DNA of 64,000 bases from Actinobacteria bacterium IMCC26207 (GTDB lineage Bacteria; Actinomycetota; Acidimicrobiia; Acidimicrobiales; Microtrichaceae), in assembly GCA_001025035.1 (NCBI GenBank), contig LCZK01000002.1:62001-126000 (forward strand). The letters run 5' to 3'. Made by a program: the position numbers and the translations under genes. Below, piece after piece: positions 33,792-41,429 of this stretch (positions are counted from its first letter, which is position 1; every line of letters begins with the position of its first letter). The notes beneath the pieces were generated by a model that ran no database searches, was not told where the DNA came from, and saw only the letters and a program-made list of their open reading frames with translations.

Positions 33792-33797
33792 ATCCTA
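33792..33797 (-). promoter_or_regulatory. -10 box of a leaderless promoter for bpa
   Basis: TAGGAT on the minus strand ends 6 nt before the ATG at 33785. Confidence 0.5.
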
Positions 33798-33814
33798 CTC
33801 AGGGGAAATCTTGT

Positions 33815-34966
33815 TCAGTTACGAGCAATCAGAAGCGGAACCATGACTTCGGCCGAGGTCATTGACCCGTGTCGGCCCTGCAGCACAAAGGGCCCCGTGT
33901 CCGCTACGTCTTCAAAAGCAATGGGCTCACGAGCCACGAGCGCTACGTCTCCCAGCCGATCGAGGGCAGCAGGAAGAACCTTGGGGCCGAACCACCCCTC
34001 GTCCAAGGTCTGCTCTTTCGAGACCACCCAAGCAACATCGCTATGGAACTGCGTTGCCGCAGCGAGCAGGTCTGTTTGCGATCCCGGGCGAGCGTGTAAC
34101 CATCTGAATCTGGCCTCGCCCGATTGCCAAGCGACCTTGCTCAGCACCTCGGAATTGGGCATGACCACTCGCGAGCCAACATCAACATGGCCGTGGTCAG
34201 CAGTAATCACAAGTGCCGCGCCAGCTGGGAGTTGCTCAATCAGGTACTCGACGAAGCGGTCAACAAAGACCAGCTCCGCGTCATAAAAGGAATTCAGACC
34301 GTACTCGTGGGCGACCTTGTCGATCCCGTCGTAATAGGCATAGACGAAAGGTTCACCCGCTTGGAGTTGGTGGCCGATTTCTGCAACCAGCGTGGAGTTC
34401 ATGCGATACGGAACGTGTCGACATCCGCCAAGATGAGCTCGCGTAAAGCCAGTGTCACGAAACTCTGCGCGAACCACAACAGGTGGTCGCTGACCACCAA
34501 AGGCAACCTCGGACTGAATTGATTCGGGCGGAATTGCCTCGCGAGCATCCCCCTTTGCAGTGGTCCACCTGAGCACATTGAGGATCTCAGAATGCACGCT
34601 CATCCGGTAGCCAATCACTCCGTGCTCCCCAGGCGGAAGTCCAGTCGTAATAGATGTGAGAGCAGTGGCAGTGGTTGTAGGAGCGACGGTCGTGATTGGT
34701 GCAGCCTGCATCTTGGTGAACCCACGCAAGAGATGCTGCCGGGCCACCATCTGCTCCCATCCAAGGCCATCCAGAACGAGAAATACAATCTGATCTACGT
34801 CTTCAAGTCCAGGGGGAAACCAGTCCGGAGCGTTTTCAGGATCGTTGATCAGCACATCAACGATGTTGGCATTGCACGCGCCCGCATAATCAGGAAGTAT
34901 CGGCTTGTCATCTGCTACAGCGACTGTGGATGCCCACTGTGCTGATGCCGCTAGTTGGTCGCCCAC
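33815..34966 (-). CDS. Alkaline-phosphatase-superfamily phosphodiesterase/nucleotide pyrophosphatase
   Basis: A 383-residue soluble member of the type I phosphodiesterase family. Seen: IVFLVLDGLGWEQM (first metal Asp), APTTTATALTSITTG (nucleophile Thr), YAYYDGIDKVAHEYG (metal Asp and His), VITADHGHVDVG (Asp-His pair) and GRHGSMT near the end (last metal His). No signal peptide. Substrates in the family are phosphodiesters or pyrophosphates of nucleotides; the real one is unknown. The start is GTG at 34966 with AAGGAG 9 nt upstream. Confidence 0.88.
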   Translation of the reverse strand: MGDQLAASAQWASTVAVADDKPILPDYAGACNANIVDVLINDPENAPDWFPPGLEDVDQIVFLVLDGLGWEQMVARQHLLRGFTKMQAAPITTVAPTTTATALTSITTGLPPGEHGVIGYRMSVHSEILNVLRWTTAKGDAREAIPPESIQSEVAFGGQRPPVVVRAEFRDTGFTRAHLGGCRHVPYRMNSTLVAEIGHQLQAGEPFVYAYYDGIDKVAHEYGLNSFYDAELVFVDRFVEYLIEQLPAGAALVITADHGHVDVGSRVVMPNSEVLSKVAWQSGEARFRWLHARPGSQTDLLAAATQFHSDVAWVVSKEQTLDEGWFGPKVLPAALDRLGDVALVAREPIAFEDVADTGPFVLQGRHGSMTSAEVMVPLLIARN

Positions 34967-35088
34967 CGCTACGTTCTCCTTGGTATGTACATCCCCAAGC
35001 TAGCGAGGTTGGGGCCATGACTGACAATAAATCTGGTTCGGCTTGAGCTGAAGTTCCACTCTGTCTTCACCAAAGCCTTCCACCCGCC

Positions 35089-35094
35089 TACGAT
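35089..35094 (+). promoter_or_regulatory. -10 box of a leaderless promoter for the Rrf2 regulator
   Basis: TACGAT ends 7 nt before the GTG at 35102. No ribosome site. Confidence 0.55.
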
Positions 35095-35101
35095 ACGCGA
35101 C

Positions 35102-35554
35102 GTGAAGGTCTCGACACGAGGTGACTATGCGAGTCGAGCTCTGCTCTCTCTAGCGCTGCATTCCGATGCTGGGCCTACCTCTGTTCGAGACATTGCTGAG
35201 CGCACTGCTCTCCCCCAGCCCTACCTTGAGCAGATCCTGCTGGCGCTCAAAGGTGCGGGACTGGTGCGGTCAAAACGTGGTGTCGGTGGCGGGTACACCC
35301 TTGCCCGTGAGGCCTCAGAAATCACCTTGGCCCAAATAGTTTCAGCCGTTGATGGCCCCATTCAGGCTGGAGACTTTGGACAGCCCCATACCGATGGCTC
35401 TTGTGACCATGAAGGTCAGTGCGTATTGCTTGCAATCTGGAATGACGCAGGTAGGCAGATGCGCTCACTGCTTGAGGCCTACACACTTGAAGACTTGGCA
35501 GCAATCACAGACGGTAAGCAGCCTTGGCCAAGTGACGGGGACGCGGCCAGCTAG
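35102..35554 (+). CDS. Rrf2-family transcriptional regulator
   Basis: A 150-residue winged-helix protein: MKVSTRGDYASRALLSLALH is the family start, followed by the recognition helix TALPQPYLEQILLALKGAGLVRSKRGVGGGYTLAR. Rrf2 regulators sense Fe-S status, NO or redox through a cysteine cluster; here only two cysteines are seen (SCDHEGQC, C-x5-C) and the position of the third IscR/NsrR cysteine holds Trp, so cluster binding is uncertain. A leaderless promoter precedes it, and a strong hairpin at 35566-35597 follows. Its TAG stop overlaps that of the convergent rluD (ctag). Confidence 0.9.
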   Translation: MKVSTRGDYASRALLSLALHSDAGPTSVRDIAERTALPQPYLEQILLALKGAGLVRSKRGVGGGYTLAREASEITLAQIVSAVDGPIQAGDFGQPHTDGSCDHEGQCVLLAIWNDAGRQMRSLLEAYTLEDLAAITDGKQPWPSDGDAAS

Positions 35555-36495
35555 CTGAACCGGTTCAACACTCCCTGCAGATCTGCTGGGAGTGTTGAGG
35601 TGAAACTCACCTGCTCGCGAGTGGCAGGGTGCACAAAACTCAGCTCCCTTGCATGCAAGAACGGTCGAGGGGCCGAGAAACTTCTCCGCAGTCCACCGTA
35701 GGTATCGTCGCCAACCACTGCGTGGCCAATGGATGCAAGGTGAACACGAATTTGATGAGTCCGACCTGTCTCGAGTTGACAGGTAATAAGCGACACCTCG
35801 ACCGGCTCGGTGAACTCTGCGTCGACACGGTAATGCGTTCGAGATTCTCGCCCATCAACGGCCACTGTCATACGAAGTGGGTCTCGCCGAGAGCGCCCGA
35901 TAGGGGCATCAACGACACCCTGGCGGTGCTCAAATTGGCGCCAGGCAAGCGCTGTATAGATTCGAACTACTGAATGGTCAGAGAGCTGCCCGACAAGGTC
36001 CTCATAGGCGTCTTGAGTTCTAGCTACAACCAAAAGCCCCGAGGTACCCCTGTCCAAACGGTGCACCAATCCGGGACGAAACTCCTCACCTACCGAGGCA
36101 AGTTCGGGAAACTGTGCAATGAGACCATGCACCAAGGTGGATCCAGAGTGACCCGCACCTGGGTGCACGACAAGGCCCGCTGGCTTGTCAATCACAATCA
36201 GGGTCTCGTCCTCATAGACGACACCAAACTCAACTGAGGAATCTGCGAGCACTTTTGAGACGGGTCGGACTGGATGCGACAGCACAGCCACGGTGTCCTC
36301 GGCCAGCAAACGATGCGACGGCTTGGTCAGCACGATGTCGTTGACCAGCACTTGCTCATCCTGAATCAGCGCAACTGCTTCTGCTCGCGAGCATTCAGTC
36401 AGGAGCGCAACGATTCGATCAATTCGCTCGCCAGCCAGGGCCTCTGGAATGGTCTCGAGGATGTACGGGTCGGGAGTTGCTACTGCCTCACCCAT
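35551..36495 (-). CDS. rluD: 23S rRNA pseudouridine synthase, RluD family
   Basis: A 314-residue RluA/RluD-type pseudouridine synthase that isomerises uridines in 23S rRNA helix 69. Seen: an S4-like N-terminal RNA-binding segment (GERIDRIVALLTECSRAEAVALIQDEQVLVND), KPAGLVVHPGAG, the catalytic HRLDRGTSGLLVVA with the active Asp, and LETGRTHQIRVHLASIGHAVVGD. The start is the ATG at 36495, which overlaps the lspA stop by 8 nt; the longer frame to 36585 is antisense-like. Paired with lspA as in most bacteria. Confidence 0.95.
   Translation of the reverse strand: MGEAVATPDPYILETIPEALAGERIDRIVALLTECSRAEAVALIQDEQVLVNDIVLTKPSHRLLAEDTVAVLSHPVRPVSKVLADSSVEFGVVYEDETLIVIDKPAGLVVHPGAGHSGSTLVHGLIAQFPELASVGEEFRPGLVHRLDRGTSGLLVVARTQDAYEDLVGQLSDHSVVRIYTALAWRQFEHRQGVVDAPIGRSRRDPLRMTVAVDGRESRTHYRVDAEFTEPVEVSLITCQLETGRTHQIRVHLASIGHAVVGDDTYGGLRRSFSAPRPFLHARELSFVHPATREQVSFTSTLPADLQGVLNRFS
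35566..35597. terminator. Hairpin terminator for the Rrf2 gene, embedded in rluD
   Basis: A perfect 10-bp stem (caacactccc / gggagtgttg) with a self-complementary 12-nt loop (tgcagatctgct) begins 12 nt after the Rrf2 stop. It lies inside the last codons of rluD, so coding and terminator functions overlap. No T-run. Confidence 0.6.
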
Positions 36496-37096
36496 CTGCA
36501 GAATCAGCCCCAGCGGAATCGGTCGCTGCATCTGTCTGATCATCTGTAGAAGCCGATGCAGCTGTGTCCTCATCGATCGGTGCACGTATGCCGATCAGGA
36601 CTAGGCCGATACCGCCTACGACGATCGCGGCATCGGCAACATTGAAGATTGGCCACCATTGCAGGTCAATAAAGTCGACAACTGCGCCGGACATAAATCC
36701 GGTGCCACCAAAGTTCGGCGCTTCTCCGACGCGGCTCATACGGTCAATCACATTGCCAACAGCACCGCCCACCACAATGCCAATGAAGACCAGTTGCAGG
36801 ATCGATGTGGACTTCCTGGCAATGAAGAGCAGAACTCCGGCAACAACCAGTGCAACGAGGCCGATGAGTGGGCCTTTGCCTGCACCCTTCGAAAACGCCA
36901 TACCGGTATTGAATGCCAGGTTGAATCGCAGTGAGAACACCACATCCACCACCTCTGCAGAACTCAAGCGTCGCAACGCCCAAGCCTTGGAGAGCTGGTC
37001 TATCGCTACTACCGACAGGGTGGCGAGGCCGACTGCGCCCCAGCGCTGCAGGGCAGAGATCTTTGGGGGATGTGATGTCAATGGAACAGATTCCAT
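36488..37096 (-). CDS. lspA: Signal peptidase II (lipoprotein signal peptidase)
   Basis: A 202-residue membrane aspartyl protease that removes lipoprotein signal peptides. Seen: four transmembrane segments, VVAIDQLSKAWALR, the FNTGMAFSKG motif, and the catalytic aspartates in GNVIDRM and FNVADAAIVVG. I chose the ATG at 37096, preceded by gagggg, because the longer frame would overlap the upstream gene. The C-terminus is an acidic Asp/Ala/Ser/Thr-rich tail (~25 residues) not usual in the family. The last 8 nt overlap rluD. Confidence 0.95.
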   Translation of the reverse strand: MESVPLTSHPPKISALQRWGAVGLATLSVVAIDQLSKAWALRRLSSAEVVDVVFSLRFNLAFNTGMAFSKGAGKGPLIGLVALVVAGVLLFIARKSTSILQLVFIGIVVGGAVGNVIDRMSRVGEAPNFGGTGFMSGAVVDFIDLQWWPIFNVADAAIVVGGIGLVLIGIRAPIDEDTAASASTDDQTDAATDSAGADSADG

Positions 37097-37106
37097 TAGC
37101 CCCTCA

Positions 37107-37916
37107 TCAGCGGAAACTACGAGTCTTGAATTCCACGCGCTCTCGTGCATACGGGATTGCCTTGAGTCGCTCCCGCGGAATTGCGAGTCCTGAGTATTCG
37201 CAGATTCCGTAGGTTCCCTTCTTGACTCGCTCGAGTGCGTCGTCGATCTCTTCCACCACGTGCATGGCCGAGGCTGCACGAGTCAGGTCGAAGTCGCGCT
37301 CCACAGCTAGGGTGTCGCCTTCGCCGGACTCGTCGTCAAACTGCACGTCACCGGGTTCACGATCACGTGCGAGTGCATCGGCTTCAGCAGTTAGTGCTTG
37401 AGCCTGTGATAGCAGCGTCGCTCGTTGTTCGTTGAGTAGCGCAACTTGTGAGTCGAGGAACTTCTTGTCGAGGGGTTTCGGAGTCGACGGCTTTTTAGGC
37501 ACAGCTTTTTTGGGTGGTGCAGCCTTCTTTGGTTGCACAGCCTGTTTTGGTTGCACAGCCTTTTTGACCGGGGGGGTCTTGTCCACTGGTACTGCTTTCT
37601 TAGGAGGGGTGATCTGTTTAGCAGGCGCAGCCTTCTTGGCTGGCGCAGCCTTCTTGGCTGGCGCAGCCTTCTTGGCTGGCGCAGCCTTTTTGACAGGAGC
37701 TGCTTTCTTGGCTGGCGCAGCTTTCTTGGCCGGCGCAGCTTTCTTGACGGGCGCAGCTTTCTTGGCAGGCGCAGCCTTTTTGACGGGAGCTTTCTTGGCA
37801 GGCGCAGCTTTCTTGGCTGGCGCAGCCTTTTTGACGGGACCAGCTTTCTTGGCAGGCGCAGCTTTCTTGACGGGCGCAGCCTTCTTGGCTGTTGCTGCAG
37901 AACGCTTAATCGCCAT
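37107..37916 (-). CDS. TraR/DksA-like protein with a long Lys-Ala-Pro repeat tail
   Basis: A 269-residue protein. Residues 1-125 are repeats of Lys-Lys-Ala-Ala-Pro-(Ala/Val)-type, resembling histone-H1-like tails. The C-terminal ~140 residues are a TraR/DksA-like domain: coiled helices (ALLNEQRATLLSQAQALTAE) then DDALERVKKGTYGICEYSGLAIPRERLKAIPYARERV. The DksA zinc finger needs four cysteines; only one remains (the C of GIC), so zinc binding is unlikely, as in some other cysteine-less members. Family members bind RNA polymerase, and the tail could bind nucleic acid, but neither is shown. gaggaga ribosome site. Confidence 0.85.
   Translation of the reverse strand: MAIKRSAATAKKAAPVKKAAPAKKAGPVKKAAPAKKAAPAKKAPVKKAAPAKKAAPVKKAAPAKKAAPAKKAAPVKKAAPAKKAAPAKKAAPAKKAAPAKQITPPKKAVPVDKTPPVKKAVQPKQAVQPKKAAPPKKAVPKKPSTPKPLDKKFLDSQVALLNEQRATLLSQAQALTAEADALARDREPGDVQFDDESGEGDTLAVERDFDLTRAASAMHVVEEIDDALERVKKGTYGICEYSGLAIPRERLKAIPYARERVEFKTRSFR
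37541..37913 (-). repeat. Lys/Ala/Pro codon repeat array
   Basis: Plus-strand reading shows many copies of ggcgcagcyttcttg and similar 15-bp units, encoding (Lys-Lys-Ala-Ala-Pro)n, densest at about 37620-37900. Copies differ at one or two bases. Confidence 0.93.
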
Positions 37917-38030
37917 GAGTTAGTCTCCTCAGCTATTCGGGGAACGAGTGTTCACGCGGTCGAATAGTGCGAGCAGACTAGCCGGGCAGCCGCACTCCGT
38001 CTTCCACAATTACTTCTGGGCCGCAAAAAC

Positions 38031-39548
38031 TCAGCGCCGCCAACCAAACCTTCGGGCTTTGGAATCACTGTTTCCCTCAAAAAATGCAGTCATAGCCTCG
38101 TCGCCAGCAGTTTCTGGGCCAGCGACACCGGTGTCGTTCACTGCATCGTCGAGTTCTTGCATAAAGCGATCCTTGGGCTGATCCGCCCCACCAACGGCAT
38201 CCACTGCCTGCGTGGGTCGACTGTCAGTCAGTTCCTCCTCAGACTCCCAAGCAAGAGATACCTCTGGAATCCTCTCGTCCTGAGGTGTATCAGTCAGTTT
38301 GGTCTCGGCATCAAGCAACGAAACTGATGCCTGCATGGGGACGGCGCCAACGGTTGAGGTAGCTGCAGTAGTGGAAATTGAATCACTTGATCGCATGGAG
38401 TCGTCAGTTTGGGGCGGCAGGTCAGACTCAACTCGTGACCAACTTCCGGGCCCCCAGGTGTCTGCAGCGCCATCACCACTAGTGGAAGTATCGGAACCTG
38501 CGGTCAGGTCTACGTACTCATCCGAAGCTGAGGACTCGGCAAATGGCTGCGCACCGCCCTGGCTTGGAGAGGAATCCGGTGTACCAGAATCCGGTGTGCC
38601 AGAATCCGGCGTGCCTGAATAGCCGGTAGTGAAGTCGGTTGGCCCAGAATCGGTAGCTTCGTCCTCTGCCCCTTCGAGATACTGCTCAGCGGCCGTATCT
38701 ACAGCGGTTGGTTCTGCACCGGAGAGTGGATCGGACTCGAGCAATCCCTCTGTCTCTGCGGGGGTACCTGCTGCACTCTCTGCTGCAGTGAGGACCTCAT
38801 CTGCGGGGATCGACAAACCAGGACGCTGACCAAGCTTTGCGGGGTCAGTTGCAAGAGAGGACAGTTCCTCGGCAGTGCGAGCGAGTTCGGACCGGTAGCC
38901 GTCAAGACGGGCCTCGAGTTGCGTCATCACATCTTCAAGCTGTGCTCGTCGAGACTCCAGAGCGCTCACCTCGGCAATCATCTCGGCCCGGCGTGATGCG
39001 TACTCCTCTTCAGCTTTTACCCGAGCAGCGCGAACCATCTCCTCAGCCTGGGCTGTGGACTCTGCCTGCTGACGCTCGGCCTTAGCAGAGGAATCCTCAA
39101 GCAGAGACTGCGCTTGACCACGGGCTTCATTGACAGTGGCCTCTGCCGTGCGGTGCGCCATCAGCAGGGTCTTGGCGGCCTGCTCAACTTCTTGGTCCTC
39201 ATTGGCACGAGCCAGAGAAGATGAGGCAGCATCACGAGCTACGGCATCTGTTGCTGTGGCTTGAGCCTCGGCGGCTTGTTGTTGCGCACTCCTAGCAGCA
39301 CGCTCCGCACGCTGTACTCGCTCCGTGGCCTCGGCTAGAACCGTATCGGCCTGAGCGAGTCTGGCTTCGGCTGCAGCAGCGCGTTCTTCTGCAGCTGCGG
39401 CAAGCTGGGTGGTGTGGTTGAAGCGAGCCAGCATCTGAGCAAACTCAGTTCCGGTTTCCTCAAGGAATCTCTCAACCTGATCAACGTTGTACCCTCCGCG
39501 CTTCTCGTCGAAGGTTACTTTTTCAAAGGTTTCCGGAGTCAGATCCAT
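38031..39548 (-). CDS. DivIVA-domain protein (Wag31-like polar growth/division factor)
   Basis: A 505-residue coiled-coil protein. The N-terminal DivIVA module is MDLTPETFEKVTFDEKRGGYNVDQVERFLEE, which binds negatively curved membrane; a long Ala/Glu/Gln-rich coiled coil spans about residues 45-260, and the C-terminal half is acidic, Ser/Thr/Pro-rich and disordered, with three Ser-Gly-Thr-Pro-Asp repeats (about residues 310-325). The position after sepF-yggT is standard for actinobacterial wag31/divIVA. I use the ATG at 39548; TAATCT lies 7 nt upstream (leaderless). Confidence 0.93.
   Translation of the reverse strand: MDLTPETFEKVTFDEKRGGYNVDQVERFLEETGTEFAQMLARFNHTTQLAAAAEERAAAAEARLAQADTVLAEATERVQRAERAARSAQQQAAEAQATATDAVARDAASSSLARANEDQEVEQAAKTLLMAHRTAEATVNEARGQAQSLLEDSSAKAERQQAESTAQAEEMVRAARVKAEEEYASRRAEMIAEVSALESRRAQLEDVMTQLEARLDGYRSELARTAEELSSLATDPAKLGQRPGLSIPADEVLTAAESAAGTPAETEGLLESDPLSGAEPTAVDTAAEQYLEGAEDEATDSGPTDFTTGYSGTPDSGTPDSGTPDSSPSQGGAQPFAESSASDEYVDLTAGSDTSTSGDGAADTWGPGSWSRVESDLPPQTDDSMRSSDSISTTAATSTVGAVPMQASVSLLDAETKLTDTPQDERIPEVSLAWESEEELTDSRPTQAVDAVGGADQPKDRFMQELDDAVNDTGVAGPETAGDEAMTAFFEGNSDSKARRFGWRR
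38572..38616 (-). repeat. Three 15-bp units in divIVA
   Basis: gaatccggtgtacca, gaatccggtgtgcca and gaatccggcgtgcct encode Ser-Gly-Thr-Pro-Asp three times, in the disordered C-terminal half. Confidence 0.88.
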
Positions 39549-39555
39549 ACCCAAT

Positions 39556-39561
39556 AGATTA
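39556..39561 (-). promoter_or_regulatory. -10 box of a leaderless promoter for divIVA
   Basis: TAATCT on the minus strand ends 7 nt before the ATG at 39548, giving divIVA a promoter of its own although it is downstream of yggT. Confidence 0.5.
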
Positions 39562-39609
39562 GCCCGCCAATCGCTTGGGGTTTGGTAATGCGCACCCCGG
39601 CAAAATTTG

Positions 39610-39858
39610 TTAGCAAAGAATGCTTCGCAGGACAGTGATCCCCAGCAAGACAATCAGCGGGGATAGGTCAAGTGCCGCCGCACCCAGGCGGACTGGAGGG
39701 ATGACCCTGCGGAGAGGACCCATAATCCATTCGGTCGAAGTGATGACCAGATTCTGGATCTGATCTATGACCCCACCAGTTGGAGGAAACCAACTCAAGA
39801 TCACCCGAGCAAAGATCAGAATCATAAACACATAAAGGGCAATACAAATCAAACCCAC
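39610..39858 (-). CDS. YggT family membrane protein
   Basis: An 82-residue protein with two membrane helices (MGLICIALYVFMILIFARVIL at 1-21 and residues 62-80) flanking SWFPPTG and TSTEWIMGPLRRVIPP, the family signature. YggT/YlmG proteins lie after SepF in Gram-positives and take part in envelope organisation, exact role unknown. GTG start. 121 nt separate it from sepF. Confidence 0.92.
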   Translation of the reverse strand: MGLICIALYVFMILIFARVILSWFPPTGGVIDQIQNLVITSTEWIMGPLRRVIPPVRLGAAALDLSPLIVLLGITVLRSILC

Positions 39859-39979
39859 TAGACGCCGGACCTCACAAAACTATTTCCCACAAGTCCGCTT
39901 TCACTGCTTCGCGTTCACAGTTCCGATTTCACTGCAGCGAATCTAGTACCTAGATGCACCCCGGCTTGGTCAGCTACGT

Positions 39980-40570
39980 TCAACGGTCGCCGGATCCAAG
40001 GTCGCCGTCTCGCATGCGACGGCGCTCGTCATCGGATACCTCTGCACCATGTGGGGTCAACAAGAAGATTTGGTCCGAGACTCGTTCCATATCGCCTTCT
40101 AGGCCGTAACACAGCCCACTAGCAAAATCGATGAGCCGACGAGAGAGTTCCTTGTCTACGCCCTGCAGGTTCATAATCACTGGCTGATCACGCTTGAAGG
40201 TGTCAGCAACCTGCTGCACATCGTTGAACCCGGTGGGTGAGACAATCTGCGGCTTGGCCGAGCTTGGCAACGGCCGAACAACTCCGCGGTTCGAAGAGGG
40301 GTCAGCAGAGGTCGACGTGATCACTCGCACTCCCCCGTCGCCCTCTTCCCAATCTTCCTTGGTACGTGGCTGATTTGGGACCGCCCGAACAGCACCACGT
40401 CCTTGCGAGGAGGAGCGAGCCGGCTGACGCTCTGGCTCAACAAAGTCATCCTCTTCGTACTCTGCGTCCTCGTACTCATCCTCGGACCCAGGATCGCCGT
40501 ACTCATCCTCGTAATAGGGATCGTTCCCAAGTCCGAGCCAAGTCTTAGTATTTTTCATCCAGTTCGACAT
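39980..40570 (-). CDS. sepF: Cell division protein SepF
   Basis: A 196-residue FtsZ-binding protein that links the Z-ring to membrane. The N-terminal amphipathic membrane-targeting helix is MSNWMKNTKTWLGLG, followed by an acidic Asp/Glu/Tyr linker (residues 15-75) and the SepF core: SPTGFNDVQQVADTFKRDQP, VIMNLQGVDKELSRRLIDFASG, DQIFLLTPHGAEV. The ATG at 40570 has gaggag 7 nt upstream and is preferred to the ATG at 40576. Essential for division in actinobacteria, which lack FtsA; none is seen here. Confidence 0.95.
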   Translation of the reverse strand: MSNWMKNTKTWLGLGNDPYYEDEYGDPGSEDEYEDAEYEEDDFVEPERQPARSSSQGRGAVRAVPNQPRTKEDWEEGDGGVRVITSTSADPSSNRGVVRPLPSSAKPQIVSPTGFNDVQQVADTFKRDQPVIMNLQGVDKELSRRLIDFASGLCYGLEGDMERVSDQIFLLTPHGAEVSDDERRRMRDGDLGSGDR

Positions 40571-40607
40571 CGTCATTCTCCTCGTCAGCGAGTCTAGTTG
40601 TGGGTGA

Positions 40608-40671
40608 GTGCTTCAGTGCTTGAGTGGTTCAGTGCTTGAGTGCTTGAGTGGTTCAGTGCTTGAGTGGTTGA
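40608..40671. repeat. Eight 8-bp tandem units between yggS and sepF
   Basis: gtgcttca, gtgcttga, gtggttca, gtgcttga, gtgcttga, gtggttca, gtgcttga, gtggttga follow without spacers over 64 bp. The array fills most of the gap between the yggS stop and the sepF ribosome site and is probably in the transcript that carries both genes. Confidence 0.95.
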
Positions 40672-40676
40672 TCAGG

Positions 40677-41429
40677 TCATCCAGCAGAGTCAGGGTTCTG
40701 ACTCATCCGTGGGCCAAGTAGCGAAGATCCTACTCTGACCATGGTCGAACCTTCAGAAACTGCAACTTCTAAATCATTGCTCATGCCCATTGAGCGTTCG
40801 GGCAAGGCCAACTCGTCAGCCAAGGCCGACAAGCTGCGGAACCCGGATCGCGATTCCTCGGGCGGGCCCGGCACACCCACGCCCATCAATCCACGCACAT
40901 CAAGACCCATATCCAAGCAGTTCCTCACCAGCTCAGCCGCCTGGGATGGTGCGACCCCCGATCGACCAGAGATGCCCGCTAGGTCGAGTTGAACCAGCAC
41001 CTGAGCACCGGGCGCTCGAGCAGCAATTTCCCGAGCTAGTGACAGCCGATCCACGCTCTGCCAGAGCGACACAATGCCAGCCAAGCTGCGCACCTTGTTT
41101 GACTGCAGCCCCCCAATAAAGTGCCACCTCGGGCTACTTACCGAGCCGCTCGCTTCTGCCCCCAGCACAGCTGCTGTCACCCCCAGCGAAGCTGCTGCCG
41201 CCCCCAGCACAGCTGCTCCCGCCAGCAACTCCTGCGCATAATTTTCGCCGAGGTCAGCGAAGCCAGCTGCGAACGCCGCAGCTTTAACCGCAAGGTCCTG
41301 CCCCTTACTGACGCAGAGAACCTTGACCTCGCGATCAGTGCAGTTTGCGATACGGACCTGGATCTGGGCAGCCCGAGCGGTTATCTGCCTGACCAGATCA
41401 TCATGATCCTGCTCGGGCGAAGTCACCAT
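40677..41429 (-). CDS. yggS: YggS/PLPBP family pyridoxal-phosphate homeostasis protein
   Basis: A 250-residue PLP-binding protein of the alanine-racemase-like TIM-barrel fold. Seen: KVLCVSKGQ with the PLP lysine, ENYAQEL, WHFIGGLQSNKVRSL, SVDRLSLAREIA, VQLDLAGISGRSGV, GLMGVGVP and MSNDLEVAVSEGSTMVRVGSSLLGPR. It regulates free PLP. An extra ~25-residue Ala-rich insertion (three 21-bp units) sits between helix 2 and the WHFIG strand. The ATG at 41429 overlaps the pgeF stop by 7 nt. The position between pgeF and sepF is standard. Confidence 0.95.
   Translation of the reverse strand: MVTSPEQDHDDLVRQITARAAQIQVRIANCTDREVKVLCVSKGQDLAVKAAAFAAGFADLGENYAQELLAGAAVLGAAAASLGVTAAVLGAEASGSVSSPRWHFIGGLQSNKVRSLAGIVSLWQSVDRLSLAREIAARAPGAQVLVQLDLAGISGRSGVAPSQAAELVRNCLDMGLDVRGLMGVGVPGPPEESRSGFRSLSALADELALPERSMGMSNDLEVAVSEGSTMVRVGSSLLGPRMSQNPDSAG
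41158..41220 (-). repeat. Three 21-bp units inside yggS
   Basis: Three units near gcccccagcacagctgctgt, each 21 bp, encode an Ala/Val/Leu-rich insertion that most family members lack. In frame, so the barrel is interrupted but not truncated. Confidence 0.88.

Noticed and set aside
37432-37923. Long plus-strand frame rich in Ala-Gly-Phe-Leu
   Set aside because: It is the antisense of the Lys/Ala/Pro repeat array; a repeat of period 15 bp is open in several frames.
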